Shown here: positions 63,411-64,000 of the stretch, in pieces
Numbering within the stretch: position 1 is the first letter of the stretch
Layout of the letters: each line of letters opens with the position of its first letter
Notes under the pieces: generated by a model
What the model saw: only the letters and a program-made list of their open reading frames with translations
Database searches by the model: none
What the model was told of the DNA's origin: nothing
From: Fimbriimonadaceae bacterium
GTDB taxonomy: Bacteria > Armatimonadota > UBA10988
NCBI GenBank assembly: GCA_020850355.1
Contig: JADZEX010000062.1
Coordinates: 1-64,000, forward strand
Length of the DNA: 64,000 nt
Direction: 5' to 3'
Translations under genes and position numbers: made by a program

Positions 63411-64000
63411 GCGGGCGCCGCTGGGCCCGGTTGTGGCTGCTGGTGTTGGGCGGGCACCTGCTGCCGCTGTGGGCGGTCCGCCTGCCAGCGCGCCGGGTGG
63501 CTGCGGCAGCGGCCACCACCCGCGTGCGCTTCCAGCCCGGCGCGCCGGCCGCCGGCGAGGCCGTCGGTTGGCCGGCCACGGCGCCGGCGACGCGCACCGT
63601 GACCGTGCAACACCGCCGCCTGGTGCATCAGCCGGCCGCTCCCGAGGCGGATGCAGTCCCGCTGGCGCAGCCGGCTGCGACGGACCCGGTGCCACGCCTG
63701 ACGGTGGCACCGCCACCGCCAGACCGGCGCCCCGCGGCCGACGATGCCTTGCTGTTGGCCCTCAGTGGCACCAGACTTGGGGCGGCTGCGGCCGCGCCGC
63801 TGACGTTGCCCACGGCGCCGGGACGGGCGGTGCGGCTGCTGGTGCTGCTACCCGGCGAGGCGATTCCGGATCGGGCGACGGTGCCACCACCGTTGGTGCT
63901 GGCGGCTGCCGCACCCGGCCGCCCGACCGGCGGCGGGTACGACTGGCAGCGGCTGCCGCCCGACGATGCGCTGCTCGCCGGCGCCGAGCTGCAGGAGTGG
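63407..64000 (+). CDS. TonB-like or energy-transducer partner (partial, runs off the window)
   Basis: The reading frame opens with ATG at 63407, overlapping the exbD stop, and continues without a stop to the end of the window, at least 198 codons. The N-terminus (MSGRRWARLWLLVLGGHLLP then LWAVRLP) holds a single short hydrophobic segment. The rest is Pro/Ala-rich with PPPP stretches (TVAPPPPDRR, VPPPLVLAAAAPG), as in TonB-type periplasmic linkers. Position after ExbB/ExbD supports a TonB or similar role; the C-terminal domain that would confirm it lies outside the window. Confidence 0.6.
   Translation, partial: MSGRRWARLWLLVLGGHLLPLWAVRLPARRVAAAAATTRVRFQPGAPAAGEAVGWPATAPATRTVTVQHRRLVHQPAAPEADAVPLAQPAATDPVPRLTVAPPPPDRRPAADDALLLALSGTRLGAAAAAPLTLPTAPGRAVRLLVLLPGEAIPDRATVPPPLVLAAAAPGRPTGGGYDWQRLPPDDALLAGAELQEW

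Overview
This is high-GC bacterial DNA, densely packed with genes on both strands. The best pointer to the source is the pair of prepilin-type proteins (20666-21298 and 41657-42337). Both carry the leader [20 protein letters not shown] followed by [16 protein letters not shown], a wording I associate with Armatimonadota and neighbouring lineages. Futalosine-pathway menaquinone genes, many exported glycosidases and sulfatases, a diheme protein resembling the hydrazine synthase alpha subunit, and a T-box leader fit an uncultured soil or water bacterium of that kind. The phylum call is inference. I see no prophage, transposase, plasmid or CRISPR genes.

Layout. 1-511: an array of palindromic repeats with no gene. 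512-8116: a family 2 glycosyltransferase, citramalate synthase (cimA), and facing them pyruvate:ferredoxin oxidoreductase (nifJ) with a dihydroorotate-dehydrogenase-like partner. 8117-16173: a nucleoside-symporter-type transporter, a sulfite-oxidase-like Mo enzyme, a Tat sulfatase, a methyltransferase-like protein, a Gfo/Idh/MocA oxidoreductase and two overlapping zinc alcohol dehydrogenases. 16215-18971: menaquinone genes mqnE and mqnC with a small lipoprotein between them. 18981-32404: a second sulfatase, a pseudopilin, a DinB protein, the diheme protein, DUF1015, a HEPN/MNT pair and two large secreted glycosidases. 32423-38336: tRNA-Lys, a small membrane protein, ilvBN under a valine T-box, and a third secreted glycosidase. 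38476-42337: a very acidic exported protein, an HD phosphohydrolase, a guanylate-kinase-like protein, an esterase and a second pseudopilin. 42396-53163: opcA-zwf, a chemotaxis receptor, rlmD, a lipoprotein, a split transketolase, and an acpP-fabF-NUDIX operon. 53332-64000: a long run of overlapping plus-strand genes: lysA, a beta-propeller protein, a Macro-CHAT fusion, an ECF sigma factor, a soluble zinc-finger putative anti-sigma factor, nicotinate phosphoribosyltransferase, a CHASE4 hybrid kinase, ExbB, ExbD and a TonB-like partner cut off by the window end.

How the genes fit together. Pyruvate is a recurring node: NifJ uses it, CimA takes it toward isoleucine, and IlvBN (controlled by valyl-tRNA charging through the T-box) makes the acetohydroxy acids. 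Zwf/OpcA and split transketolase cover the pentose phosphate pathway. The secreted glycosidases, sulfatases, esterase and sugar-type dehydrogenases suggest a polysaccharide-degrading lifestyle. The most unusual locus is 54648-59731, where an ADP-ribose-type Macro domain fused to a CHAT protease is co-transcribed with an ECF sigma / zinc-finger pair and an NAD-precursor enzyme. I propose it as a candidate NAD/ADP-ribose-linked protease signalling or conflict system.

Promoters of TTGAC(N)-17/18-TANNNT type can be read at several genes. Many gene ends carry perfect GC-rich hairpins without a T tract.
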